Shown: piece after piece, positions 8,936-16,391 of the stretch | Layout of the letters: the number at the start of each line of letters is the position of its first letter | How positions within the stretch are numbered: the stretch's first letter is position 1 | NCBI RefSeq assembly: GCF_009600605.1 | Contig: NZ_VWNA01000001.1 | Span: 4,073,068 to 4,137,067 of the forward strand | Length of the DNA stretch: 64,000 bases | Origin: Segnochrobactrum spirostomi | GTDB lineage: Bacteria > Pseudomonadota > Alphaproteobacteria > Rhizobiales > Segnochrobactraceae | Reading direction: 5' to 3' | Position numbers and translations under genes: made by a program | The notes under the pieces: model-generated | Database searches by the model: none | Told to the model about the DNA's origin: nothing | The model's input: the letters and a program-made list of their open reading frames with translations, nothing else

Positions 8936-9930
8936 CGCGCCCTCCCCAGGATGCCTTGGGGCCGGATCGCGAGCACGGCGACCATGATGACGAAGGTCAG
9001 GATGACGCCGTAGGTCGGGAAGTAGGCGAGGCCGATCTGCTCGGCGAGGCCGACGAGGAGGGCGCCGACCGCGGCGCCGGTCACCGATCCCATGCCGCCG
9101 ACGATGACGACGACGAGGGAGGCGAGGAGGTAGCGCACGTCCTCGCCCGGCGCGATCGAGAGCGCGGTGCCGCCGACGACGCCTGCGAAGCCCGCGAGCC
9201 CGGCGCCGATGGCGAACACCGCGGCGAACACCAAGTGGACGTTGACGCCGGTCGCCGACAGCATCGCCCGGTCGTCCACGCCGGCCCGGATCATCATGCC
9301 GATGCGGCTGCGATTGAGGAGGAGCCAGAGCGCGAGCCCGATCGCGATCGCCGCGACGAGCACGATGAGGCGATAGAGCGGATATTTCAGCATCACCAGC
9401 GAGCCGTCCGACTTCATCGCCGTGACGACCGGGGTCGTGACGGCGCCGTCGAGCCAGGTCGGGATCGCGAACTGGTAGGTGTTGCCCGACCAGATCGCGA
9501 GCATCAGGTCCGCCGCGACGATCGAGATGCCGATCGTCACCAGCGTCTGGCGCAGGTCGTCGCCCTCCATGCGGCGGAACACCAAGACCTGGAGCAGCAG
9601 CCCCGCGATCGCGCCGGCGAGGAAGCCGGCGGCGACCCCGAGCAGCCACGAGCCGGTCGCCTCGGCGGTCGAGTAGCCGATATAGGCGCCGAGCAGATAG
9701 AGCGAGCCGTGGGCCAGATTGACGTTGCGCATCAGACCGAACACCAGGGTGAAGCCCGACGCGACGAGGAAATAGAGCCCGGCCACCGTGACGCCGTTGA
9801 AGATGGTCGTGACGAACAGCTTCTTCGGTCCGACCGCGGCGACGAGCCAATCCGGCCACACGGCCAGAAAGAGCCAGACGACGAGCGCCGCGACGACGAT
9901 GAGCGCGATCGTCCTGAGCGGATGCGTCAT
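8932..9930 (-). CDS. livH: ABC transporter permease, LivH type
   Basis: A 332-residue inner-membrane permease. Features are IFNGVTVAGLYFLVASGFTL, FGLMRNVNLAHGSLYLLGAY (the LivH-type NxxHGxLYxLGAY motif), and the coupling loop RIGMMIRAGVDDRAMLSATG. About eight to nine hydrophobic helices are visible. It is the first transporter gene in transcription order, 159 bp after the amidohydrolase gene. That spacer holds no recognised gene and only short imperfect repeats. The stop overlaps livM by 4 bp. Confidence 0.9.
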   Translation of the reverse strand: MTHPLRTIALIVVAALVVWLFLAVWPDWLVAAVGPKKLFVTTIFNGVTVAGLYFLVASGFTLVFGLMRNVNLAHGSLYLLGAYIGYSTAEATGSWLLGVAAGFLAGAIAGLLLQVLVFRRMEGDDLRQTLVTIGISIVAADLMLAIWSGNTYQFAIPTWLDGAVTTPVVTAMKSDGSLVMLKYPLYRLIVLVAAIAIGLALWLLLNRSRIGMMIRAGVDDRAMLSATGVNVHLVFAAVFAIGAGLAGFAGVVGGTALSIAPGEDVRYLLASLVVVIVGGMGSVTGAAVGALLVGLAEQIGLAYFPTYGVILTFVIMVAVLAIRPQGILGRAR

Positions 9931-10089
9931 GACATCACCAAGACCGGCTCCACGAGGGCCAGCTTCACCGAGACGGGTGTCATCGAGACGGGCTTCACCG
10001 AACTGACCTCACCGGAACGGGACCGAGCGGAGCGCGCCCTCGCGGACGGCGTCACCACGGGCATCCTTGACGAGAGGGGGCGGCGGCGC

Positions 10090-11427
10090 TCACGCCGTGA
10101 GCCGCCGCCGCGCTTCCTGGACCTGCGGCTTCTTGTGGAACTTGCCGTCCTTCATGATGGCGAGGAGGCGAGTGTGGTCCTGCAGGATGCGGACGTTTGC
10201 GATCGGATCGCCGTCGACGAGCAGCATGTCGGCGAGGAAGCCCTCTCGGATCTGGCCGAGTTCCTCGCCCATGCCCATGATCTGGCCGCCGTACCTGGTG
10301 CCGGCGAGGATCGCCTCCATCGGCGAGAAGCCGAGAAACTCGACGAAATATTCGAGATCCCGGGCGTTGGTGCCCTGGGGCGTCCAGGCGAAGCCGTAAT
10401 CGCCGCCGATGAGGATGCGGATGCCGCGCCGGTGCATCTTCTTCATGGTGTCGACCGCCATCGCGAGCTCGCGCTCGTAGAGGTCGGCGACGCGCGAGCC
10501 CGGCTTGATGCCGTATTCTTCCGCGTTGCGGGCGGTCCGGATCAGCCAGGCGAGACCCGGGGCCACGAAGTGCCGTTCCTTGGCAGCCTCGAGCAGGTCC
10601 AGTGCCTCCTCGTCGGCGAACGAGGCGTGGTAGATGTTCTGGATGCCGTGGCGGACGCACTGCTTGACGGATTCCGACGAGCGGGCGTGGGCGGCGAGCA
10701 CGAGGCCGCGGGCCTTCGCCTCGCGCACGGCCATCGCGACCTCCTCCTCCGACATCGGCGTATCTTCCGCCCGCATGCCGGTGATCTCCTCGCCGGAGAG
10801 GTTCAGCTTGATCGAGTCGACGCCGTATTTGATGAGGGTGCGCACCGTGCGGCGCACCTCCTCGGGGCCCGACACCACGATGCCGAGATTGAGCCCCTCG
10901 TGCGGGATGTGGGAGGGCGCGGAATCGCCCAGGCCGCCGACCGTGGTGATCTCCGGTCCCGCCGCGGTGTAGCGCGGGCCCGGCAACCGGCCCTGATTGA
11001 TGAAGTTGCGGATGACGACGTCGAGCCGCGGCTTCGCCGCCGCCGCGCCGCGCCCCGCCGTGAAGCCGGCATCGAGCACCAGCTTCGCCATCTCCGCCGT
11101 GACGAGGATGTGCTCCTCCGGCGGCATCATCTGGATCGGGTCGATGCCCGGCGCGTTGTTCCAGGAGAGATGCAGGTGCGCATCGATCAGGCCGGGCATC
11201 AGGGTCGCGCCCATGCCGTCGATCACCGTCGCGCCGCCGCCGGCGGGCCGGCCGAAGCGCTGCGAGCCCCGGGTGATCGATTTGATGCGGTTGCCCTGCA
11301 CCAAGACTTCGCCGGTGTAGGGATATTCGCCCGTCCCGTCGAGGATGCGGACATTGGTGAAGAGCACGCCGTCGCCATCGCGGCCGTCGCTGCTCCAACG
11401 GGATCCGTAGCTGCCATTGTCGGCCAT
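10090..11427 (-). CDS. Metal-dependent amidohydrolase (imidazolonepropionase/prolidase-like)
   Basis: A 445-residue protein of the amidohydrolase superfamily. It has the small N-terminal beta-sandwich (ILDGTGEYPYTGEVLVQGNRI) and then the metal motif GLIDAHLHLSW (HxH). The later candidate ligands are a lysine in VDSIKLNLSGEE, histidines in LAAHARSSES and NIYHASFADEE, and an aspartate in ILIGGDYGFAW. It ends with the C-terminal sandwich VDGDPIANVRIL. The family hydrolyses C-N bonds of cyclic or linear amides, often with a carboxylated lysine bridging two metals; the exact substrate is not determinable. The start ATG at 11427 has a strong GGGAGGAG site; the open frame continues further upstream, but that part is out-of-frame with the real upstream gene. 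It probably acts on the compound delivered by the importer encoded downstream. Confidence 0.85.
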   Translation of the reverse strand: MADNGSYGSRWSSDGRDGDGVLFTNVRILDGTGEYPYTGEVLVQGNRIKSITRGSQRFGRPAGGGATVIDGMGATLMPGLIDAHLHLSWNNAPGIDPIQMMPPEEHILVTAEMAKLVLDAGFTAGRGAAAAKPRLDVVIRNFINQGRLPGPRYTAAGPEITTVGGLGDSAPSHIPHEGLNLGIVVSGPEEVRRTVRTLIKYGVDSIKLNLSGEEITGMRAEDTPMSEEEVAMAVREAKARGLVLAAHARSSESVKQCVRHGIQNIYHASFADEEALDLLEAAKERHFVAPGLAWLIRTARNAEEYGIKPGSRVADLYERELAMAVDTMKKMHRRGIRILIGGDYGFAWTPQGTNARDLEYFVEFLGFSPMEAILAGTRYGGQIMGMGEELGQIREGFLADMLLVDGDPIANVRILQDHTRLLAIMKDGKFHKKPQVQEARRRLTA

Positions 11428-11561
11428 CGTGGTCTCCTCCCGAAACCAGCGGGCGTTCGTGCCGTCCTCATTTTCGAGGTCCGGCCCGTCGTCGTTCTTG
11501 TCGTTGTTTCGGCGGCCCCGCCGGACCTTGTCGCGGTCTCGTGCGAGGCGCCGTCTTCGGC

Positions 11562-12341
11562 TCAGCGCTCGGCGCGGTTCAGGAACTCGCCGAGCGCGCG
11601 GTTCACGATCTCCGGTTTTTCGACGGTGATCCAGTGCCCGCAATCGGGAACGATCGTTACGCTCGCCCCGGCGATGCGGTCGCCGAGCGCGCGCGCCATG
11701 GCGGGCGGCGCCACGACGTCCGCTTCGCCGGTCATGAGCAGGGTCGGCACCGAGATCAGCCGGACGTCGACGGCGGTTGCGGCGGCGAGCGCCTCGCAGC
11801 TCTTGGCGTAGCCCTCCGGCGGCTGGCGCATGACACTCTCGCGCACGAAGGCCGTAATGACCGGGTTCGCCTCGCGGCTGCGCGCGGCGACCGCGTTCGC
11901 CGCAATCTGATCCGCGATCCCCGCGAGGTCGCCGCCGCGCGCCGTGCGGGCGCGGTTGGCGAGGCCGGTGCGCGCCGCCTCCGGCGGCTCCGTGAGCGCG
12001 CCGAACAGGGCCAGCGACTGGACGAGGCCCGGGTCGTCGACCGCGATGCGCTGGCACACGAGCGTGCCGAGGGAATGCCCGACGAAGTGGGCGCGCTCGA
12101 CGCCGAGGGTGCGCACGGCCGCGGCCACGTCGGCGGCGAAGCTCTCGATCGAGGGTGGCTCGTGCGGCACCGGCGAGCGGGCCGATCCCGGCAGGTCGAC
12201 CCGGATCGCGCGGCGGGGCCCGAGCGCCGGGAGTTGCGGCGTCCAGGTGTTGGAGCTGCCGCCGAGGCCGTGGATGAGGACGACGGCGCGGCCCTCTCCG
12301 GTGACTTCGGCGACGATGCGCGCCGTGCTGACCGTCGTCAT
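11562..12341 (-). CDS. Alpha/beta-hydrolase (enol-lactonase-like)
   Basis: A 259-residue alpha/beta-hydrolase. Oxyanion-hole motif LIHGLGGSSNTW, nucleophile elbow FVGHSLGTL (Ser), acid in LLMTGEADVVAP (Asp) and catalytic His in PDCGHWITVEKP are all in order. It resembles 3-oxoadipate enol-lactonases and related C-C or ester hydrolases, but specificity cannot be read. I chose ATG at 12341 because it overlaps the stop of the upstream FAA-family gene as ATGA. A GTG three codons earlier is also possible. The Ala/Arg-rich cap (roughly residues 125-180) is typical of the subfamily. It forms a tight pair with the FAA-family hydrolase, a common arrangement in ring- or lactone-cleavage pathways. Confidence 0.85.
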   Translation of the reverse strand: MTTVSTARIVAEVTGEGRAVVLIHGLGGSSNTWTPQLPALGPRRAIRVDLPGSARSPVPHEPPSIESFAADVAAAVRTLGVERAHFVGHSLGTLVCQRIAVDDPGLVQSLALFGALTEPPEAARTGLANRARTARGGDLAGIADQIAANAVAARSREANPVITAFVRESVMRQPPEGYAKSCEALAAATAVDVRLISVPTLLMTGEADVVAPPAMARALGDRIAGASVTIVPDCGHWITVEKPEIVNRALGEFLNRAER

Positions 12342-13210
12342 GCGCGCCACTCTGCGAAGGCGTTCTCGAGCACGCCGATGCCGGCGATCTCCACGCGCAC
12401 CACGTCGCCGGGCACGAGATATTTCGGGGGCGTGTAGCCGATGCCGACGCCGGCCGGCGTGCCGGTCGCGATCACGTCGCCCGGCTGCAGCGTCACGCCG
12501 GCGGAGATAGTCGAGACGATGGTCGGGATGTCGAAGATGAGGAGCCCGGTGTTGGAATCCTGGCGGAGCTCGCCGTTGACCCAGCAGCGGATGGCGGTGT
12601 TCGAGACGTCGAGTTCGTCACGCGTCACGGCCCAGGGGCCCATCGGGCAGAAACCGTCCTGGGACTTGCCGATGAGCCACTGGCTGTAGCGGCCCTGGAG
12701 ATCGCGGGCGGTGACGTCGTTGACGATGGTGTAGCCCCAGACATGGTCGAGCGCGTCGGCCTTCGCGATGCCGCGGCCGCCCTTGCCGATGATGACGGCG
12801 AGCTCGGCCTCGTAATCGATCGCCGACGACACGCTGCGATCGATCATCACCCGCGCACCGGCCGGCACGACGGTCTCCGGCACCTTGGAGAAGATGATCG
12901 GCTCCTTCGGCACGGCGCCCTGTGCGGCGCTCGAATCGAAGCCGGACTTCGAGAACTCGTGGGCGTGATCGAAATAATTCTTGCCGACGCAGAAGATGTT
13001 GCGGCGCGGGCGGGGGATCGGCGCCTCGAGGTCCACCTCGGAGAGGGCGATGGGCGAGAGCAGGGCCGGCCGGCCGGCGCGGCCGATCAAGGCGAGCACG
13101 CCTTCGGCAGCTTGATCGATCGGCAGATCGAACGGGGAAATGGTCTGCCGCTCGCTGTCGACGATGCCCACGCGACGTTCTCCGCCGACGCGGAACGTGG
13201 CAACCCTCAT
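12338..13210 (-). CDS. Fumarylacetoacetate hydrolase-family protein
   Basis: A 290-residue protein starting MRVATFRVGGERRVGIVD. The catalytic FAH fold begins near residue 70: RNIFCVGKNYFDHAHEF, then KEPIIFSKVPETVVP, the metal-ligand strand AIDYEAELAVIIG (two Glu), YTIVNDVTARDLQ (Asp), and a C-terminal GDVIATGTPAGVGIGY. The family includes fumarylacetoacetases, acylpyruvases, oxaloacetate decarboxylases and 2-hydroxyhepta-diene-dioate isomerases, all using a divalent metal. Start ATG 13210 is supported by a GGGAGGCG site. It is the first gene of the leftward array and is directly preceded by a palindrome centred near 13231, so it is the probable point of regulation by the divergent GntR protein. 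Confidence 0.88.
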   Translation of the reverse strand: MRVATFRVGGERRVGIVDSERQTISPFDLPIDQAAEGVLALIGRAGRPALLSPIALSEVDLEAPIPRPRRNIFCVGKNYFDHAHEFSKSGFDSSAAQGAVPKEPIIFSKVPETVVPAGARVMIDRSVSSAIDYEAELAVIIGKGGRGIAKADALDHVWGYTIVNDVTARDLQGRYSQWLIGKSQDGFCPMGPWAVTRDELDVSNTAIRCWVNGELRQDSNTGLLIFDIPTIVSTISAGVTLQPGDVIATGTPAGVGIGYTPPKYLVPGDVVRVEIAGIGVLENAFAEWRA

Positions 13211-13221
13211 CTGCGCCTCCC

Positions 13222-13241
13222 TTGGACCATTAATGGCCCAA
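13222..13241. promoter_or_regulatory. Near-palindromic operator candidate 1 (GntR site)
   Basis: TTGGACCATTAATGGCCCAA, a 20-bp palindrome with one mismatched pair, lies 12 bp upstream of the start of the FAA-family gene. Two related sites lie at 13256-13273 and 13474-13491, giving a shared pattern TGG-N-CC-AT-NN-ATGG-NN-CA. The position is right for repression of the array by the GntR/FCD protein encoded at 13507. The match is directly seen; the assignment to that regulator is inference. Confidence 0.65.
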
Positions 13242-13255
13242 CTCATGTTCTTATT

Positions 13256-13273
13256 TGAGCCATGATAGGTCCA
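13256..13273. promoter_or_regulatory. Near-palindromic operator candidate 2 (GntR site)
   Basis: TGAGCCATGATAGGTCCA; on the other strand it reads TGGACCTATCATGGCTCA, which aligns with the site at 13222-13241. The two centres are 33 bp apart, about three helical turns, so two dimers would sit on the same face of the DNA. Confidence 0.55.
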
Positions 13274-13473
13274 TTTTTTTCGACCGCGCAAGGATGCATT
13301 TGAGAATTTTCAGAGGGATTGGCTCTGCGGCTTTCAGGCCGATTCAATCGAATGGCATCCAACTCTCTGTAAGGAAACGACTTTATGTGCGCATAGCGCT
13401 GCCGGACGTGTGGGGAGATGCGGGGGCGTCGCATCTCGCGGACCGGTGGACGGCAATCAAAGGTCGTGATAAT

Positions 13474-13491
13474 TGGTCCATCAATGGTTCC
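13474..13491. promoter_or_regulatory. Near-palindromic operator candidate 3 (GntR site, autoregulation)
   Basis: TGGTCCATCAATGGTTCC lies 15 bp before the gntR start codon. It has the same half-site pattern as the two sites near the FAA-family gene. The position fits autoregulation of gntR. Confidence 0.55.
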
Positions 13492-13506
13492 TGAATGGGA
13501 GGGCCA

Positions 13507-14214
13507 ATGTCCCGCTTCGTCGCCGCCGATATCGCCCGCTCGTTGAAATCGCGCATCGCCGCAGGCGAATGGGCGGACGGTCGGCCGATTCCGGCTGAGC
13601 GTGATCTCGCGACGACGTTCGGCGTCGCCCGCAACACGGTGCGGCGGGCCATGGCGCTGCTCGAGGAGGAGGGCGCCGTCGTGCGCCAGGTCGGGCGCGG
13701 CACGTTCCCGGTGCAGCCGCCGGACGGCGAGATCGCGGCGCTCGTCAATCGCATGGCGGGCGCGAGCCCGGCCGACATGATGGAGATCCGCCATCTGCTC
13801 GAGCCGGCCGCGGCGGCCTTCGCCGCCACCAACGCCTCGGTCGCCGAACTCGACGCCCTCATCGAGGCCCATCGCGCCGGGTGTGCGGCGGTCGACATGC
13901 CGTCCTTCGAGCATTGGGATGCCGAATTTCACCACCGCATCTTCGCCTGCTCGCGCAACCAGCTCCTGAAGGAGCTTCACGAGCTCATCCGCGTGCTGCG
14001 CAATCAGAGCCCCTGGTTCGAGATGAAGAAGCGGTCCTTCTCGGAGGAACGGCGGCTGCTCTATTGCGAGGAACACGAGGCGATCGTCGAGGCGCTGCGC
14101 CGCCGCGATGCGGAGGCCGCCCGCCGCGCCATGAGCGCTCATCTCGAGACGGTCGGGGCCAACCTTCTGGGACGCGGCAACGGTTATGCCGGGGGCGCCG
14201 CCCGCGAGCGGTGA
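13507..14214 (+). CDS. GntR-family transcriptional regulator with FCD ligand-binding domain
   Basis: A 235-residue regulator. Residues about 5-70 are a GntR winged helix: ARSLKSRIAAGEWADGRPIPAERDLATTFGVARNTVRRAMALLEEEGAVVRQVGRGTF (split here only by reading). The rest is an all-helical FCD domain, with the metal/ligand-type motif in EIRHLLEPAAA, FEHWDAEFHHRIF (D-x-x-x-H) and CEEHEAIVEALRRRDAEAARRAMSAHL (two His). I chose the second ATG (13507) because GGGAGGG lies six bases before it; the first ATG at 13495 has no ribosome site. It is divergent from the catabolic array and probably senses its substrate or an intermediate. It likely controls the array and itself through the three palindromes in the intergenic region. 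Confidence 0.88.
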   Translation: MSRFVAADIARSLKSRIAAGEWADGRPIPAERDLATTFGVARNTVRRAMALLEEEGAVVRQVGRGTFPVQPPDGEIAALVNRMAGASPADMMEIRHLLEPAAAAFAATNASVAELDALIEAHRAGCAAVDMPSFEHWDAEFHHRIFACSRNQLLKELHELIRVLRNQSPWFEMKKRSFSEERRLLYCEEHEAIVEALRRRDAEAARRAMSAHLETVGANLLGRGNGYAGGAARER

Positions 14215-14378
14215 CGATGCCGTTCTGAGATGCCGCGCGGCTCGCGGCGATGGGTGCGGAGGAGGCATCGCCCTGCACCTTGCGAGGATCGGGCAAGAGG
14301 TCGGTTGGATCGGGCGGAGCGGCGCGCGGGTCGGGCTCCTATCTCCGCAGCGTGCACTTCGCACCGGAGAAAACGATC

Positions 14379-15344
14379 ATGACGAAGACCTTCGGCGAAC
14401 GCTCGACCACCGACGAGGTGCTCGATGGCGTCGATCTTCACGGCAAGCGCGTTCTGGTGACGGGGGTCTCTGCCGGCCTCGGGGTCGAGACGGCGCGGGC
14501 CCTCGCGGCCCGGGGCGCCGACGTCGTCGGGGCGGCGCGCGATCTCGACAAGGCGCATCGCGCCACCGAGGCCGTGCGGGCGGCCGCCGCAGCCTCCGGC
14601 GGGAGTTTCTCGACCGTCGAACTCGACCTTGCGTCGCTGGCGAGCGTCCGCGCCTGTGCCGACGCGCTGGTGGCCGACGGGCGGCGCTTCGACGTCGTCA
14701 TCGCCAATGCCGGCGTGATGGCCTGTCCGTTCGGACACACCGCCGACGGGTTCGAGACCCAGTTCGGCACCAACCATCTCGGCCATTTCGTTCTCGTCAA
14801 CCGCATCGCCGGGCTGATCAACGACGGCGGCCGGCTGGTGAACCTGTCCTCGGCCGGCCATCGCTTCGCCGATGTCGACCTCGACGACCCGAACTTCGAG
14901 CGCACGCCCTATGCGGAGTTCGTCGCCTATGGACGCTCGAAGACGGCGAACATCCTGTTCGCGGTGGAATTCGACCGCCGCCATCGCGATCGCGGCGTCC
15001 GCGCCGCGGCGGTTCATCCCGGCGGCATCCAGACGGAGCTCAGCCGCCACATGAGCGCGGAGGCGCTCGACGCGCTCGTCGAACGCCTCGACGCGTCGCA
15101 GAAGGCCGCCGGCCAGCCGCCGTTCCGCTTCAAGTCGATCCCGGAAGGGGCTGCGACATCGGTCTGGGCCGGGTTCGTCGCGTCGGCGGAGGCAGTCGGC
15201 GGGCATTATTGCGAGGATTGCCACGTCGCCGAGATCGCGGACATCGGCGAGTTGCGCGGCGGCGTCCGCTCCTATGCGCTCGATCCCGAGCACGCCAAGG
15301 CGCTGTGGGCGAAGAGCGAGGAGATGGTCGCCGAGCGCTTCTGA
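14379..15344 (+). CDS. Short-chain dehydrogenase/reductase (retinol-dehydrogenase-like)
   Basis: A 321-residue SDR. NAD(P)-binding VLVTGVSAGLGVETARALAA (TGxxxGxG), then VIANAGVMACPFG (NAG), and NLSSAGHRF (catalytic Ser). The active site is YGRSKTANILFA (YxxxK), followed by VHPGGIQTELSRHM. The length and the NGHLGHF-like strand (FGTNHLGHFVLVNRI) match the extended retinol-dehydrogenase/WW-oxidoreductase-like group common in bacteria, usually NADP-dependent. The start ATG at 14379 has GGAGA eight bases upstream. It follows gntR by 164 bp in the same direction, so it might be co-regulated, but the gap and a terminator-like hairpin after it make it look like a single unit. Substrate unknown. Confidence 0.85.
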   Translation: MTKTFGERSTTDEVLDGVDLHGKRVLVTGVSAGLGVETARALAARGADVVGAARDLDKAHRATEAVRAAAAASGGSFSTVELDLASLASVRACADALVADGRRFDVVIANAGVMACPFGHTADGFETQFGTNHLGHFVLVNRIAGLINDGGRLVNLSSAGHRFADVDLDDPNFERTPYAEFVAYGRSKTANILFAVEFDRRHRDRGVRAAAVHPGGIQTELSRHMSAEALDALVERLDASQKAAGQPPFRFKSIPEGAATSVWAGFVASAEAVGGHYCEDCHVAEIADIGELRGGVRSYALDPEHAKALWAKSEEMVAERF

Positions 15345-15382
15345 CGGGAGCGCCTGCCGCTTCGAGCGGTCGCAAACGCGAG

Positions 15383-15413
15383 GAGCGGGCCTTCCGGTTG
15401 GGAAGGCCCGCTC
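15383..15413. terminator. Hairpin between convergent genes
   Basis: GAGCGGGCCTTCC, a 5-base loop, and GGAAGGCCCGCTC form a perfect 13-bp stem. It lies between the end of the dehydrogenase gene and the end of the leftward bacteriocin-like gene. No T-tract follows, so factor-independent termination is likely but not certain; it could serve both strands. Confidence 0.6.
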
Positions 15414-15464
15414 ACCAGCGAGCGCGGGGGCGGGGTGGGAACGCCCCCGGCGCGGCCAGCCTTT

Positions 15465-15785
15465 TCAGAAGAGGCTCTTGAAGTCGTCCCAGGCGCCTTC
15501 GGCATCGGAGGCGACGGTCCCGACGACCGCGCCGACCGTGCCGCCGGCGAAGCCCCCCGCGGCCGCACCGGCGGCGATCTCGCCGGCTGCCGTGGTGAGG
15601 ACGACCGGCAGGCCGACCGCGGCGGCAGCGCCCACCGCTTCGACGCCGACCGCGGCGACGGCCGCGGCTCCCACAGCCCCGCCGGCGATGCAGCCGATTT
15701 CCGTGCCGTTGAGGCCGCCGTTGACCGAAGCTAGCGCGCGGTCGTTCAGGGTGCGATCGTTCAGGGTGATGGTGTTGATCGACAT
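15465..15785 (-). CDS. Bacteriocin-like peptide with double-glycine leader
   Basis: A 106-residue small protein. The first 24 residues end in LNDRALASVNGG, which fits the double-glycine leader rule (hydrophobic at -12, -7, -4; Gly at -2 and -1) cleaved by peptidase-containing ABC exporters. The remaining 82 residues are very rich in Ala, Gly and Val, with several GxxxG-like spacings (CIAGGAVGAAAVAAVGVEA), one cysteine, and an acidic end WDDFKSLF. These are features of class II bacteriocin-like peptides. The start ATG at 15785 has a GGAGG site six bases before it; a longer frame upstream lacks one. No exporter or immunity gene is in the window. A role as a secreted toxin or signal is inference; it could also be a non-toxic secreted peptide. 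Confidence 0.65.
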   Translation of the reverse strand: MSINTITLNDRTLNDRALASVNGGLNGTEIGCIAGGAVGAAAVAAVGVEAVGAAAAVGLPVVLTTAAGEIAAGAAAGGFAGGTVGAVVGTVASDAEGAWDDFKSLF

Positions 15786-15898
15786 TTCATCCTCCATCGA
15801 GGTTCGGTTTTTGCGAGGAAGGATCGACGTCTCCACCCGCGAAGAGGCTGGCTGCCTCGAAGAGGGTGGCTCGTTGGGAGCAGGGCGCCGCATCCTTG

Positions 15899-16063
15899 TC
15901 AGATGGGGCGAAGACGGTCGGGGCCAAACCGGAGGGTTGCCGGAAACGCCGGCAGCGCGGGCGGGAGGTCGTCGAGAGCTTCGTATTGATCCGCCCGGAA
16001 CGTCGCTATTCGCGGGCGGCTCTTCAAGAAAGGATTGGTATATTGCACGGGATCACGCAGCAT
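15899..16063 (-). CDS. Possible small protein of 54 residues upstream of the bacteriocin-like gene
   Basis: An open frame starting ATG at 16063 with AGAGGA six bases upstream. It lies between a good sigma-70-like promoter and the bacteriocin-like gene in the same direction. The product ([20 protein letters not shown], then a Pro-rich acidic middle and ending [10 protein letters not shown]) has no membrane segment or leader that I recognise. The coding case rests only on position and ribosome site; it could be an untranslated leader. Confidence 0.3.
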   Translation of the reverse strand: MLRDPVQYTNPFLKSRPRIATFRADQYEALDDLPPALPAFPATLRFGPDRLRPI

Positions 16064-16143
16064 ACCGGTCCTCTCTTCATCCTGTCTATTTCGTGTTTGC
16101 AGTCTATGTTCTCGTGTCCCCCGTCGTCGTTTCGATGAAGATG

Positions 16144-16171
16144 AGAATACGCCGGTACCGATCGCGGTCAA
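16144..16171 (-). promoter_or_regulatory. Sigma-70-like promoter for the bacteriocin-like locus
   Basis: Read on the minus strand: TTGACC (16171-16166), 16-base spacer, TATTCT (16149-16144). It points leftward toward the 54-residue frame and the bacteriocin-like gene. The surrounding 200 bases are visibly poorer in GC than the flanking genes. Confidence 0.5.
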
Positions 16172-16391
16172 GCTGCGTCGAAGGGTTAGATGCGAATGTG
16201 TCGCAAGTTTAATCCTGCGGTTAGGCGGCGGTCAGGTTTGCGTCGAGGGCGGGGTTTGTCCGCCCGCCGGCCCGCGGTTTCGCACCCAGTGCGCTCCCCA
16301 GGCGCTCCGTTCCGTTTCGGGCCTGCGACACGGTGGGAGGCGTGGCCAAACCTCGCTTGCCCCCTCTTTGTTCTCCCGGTATTCCGGTTGC

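Noticed and set aside
8956..11811. 951-codon plus-strand open frame across livH and the amidohydrolase gene
   Set aside because: It spans two well-supported genes on the other strand and reads as low-complexity Asp/Arg/Glu/His.
16035..16391. N-terminal extension of ParC from the in-frame ATG at 16035
   Set aside because: The extra 119 residues are Arg/Cys/Gly-rich and unlike ParC; homology begins just after ATG 16392, and the region holds the minus-strand promoter.
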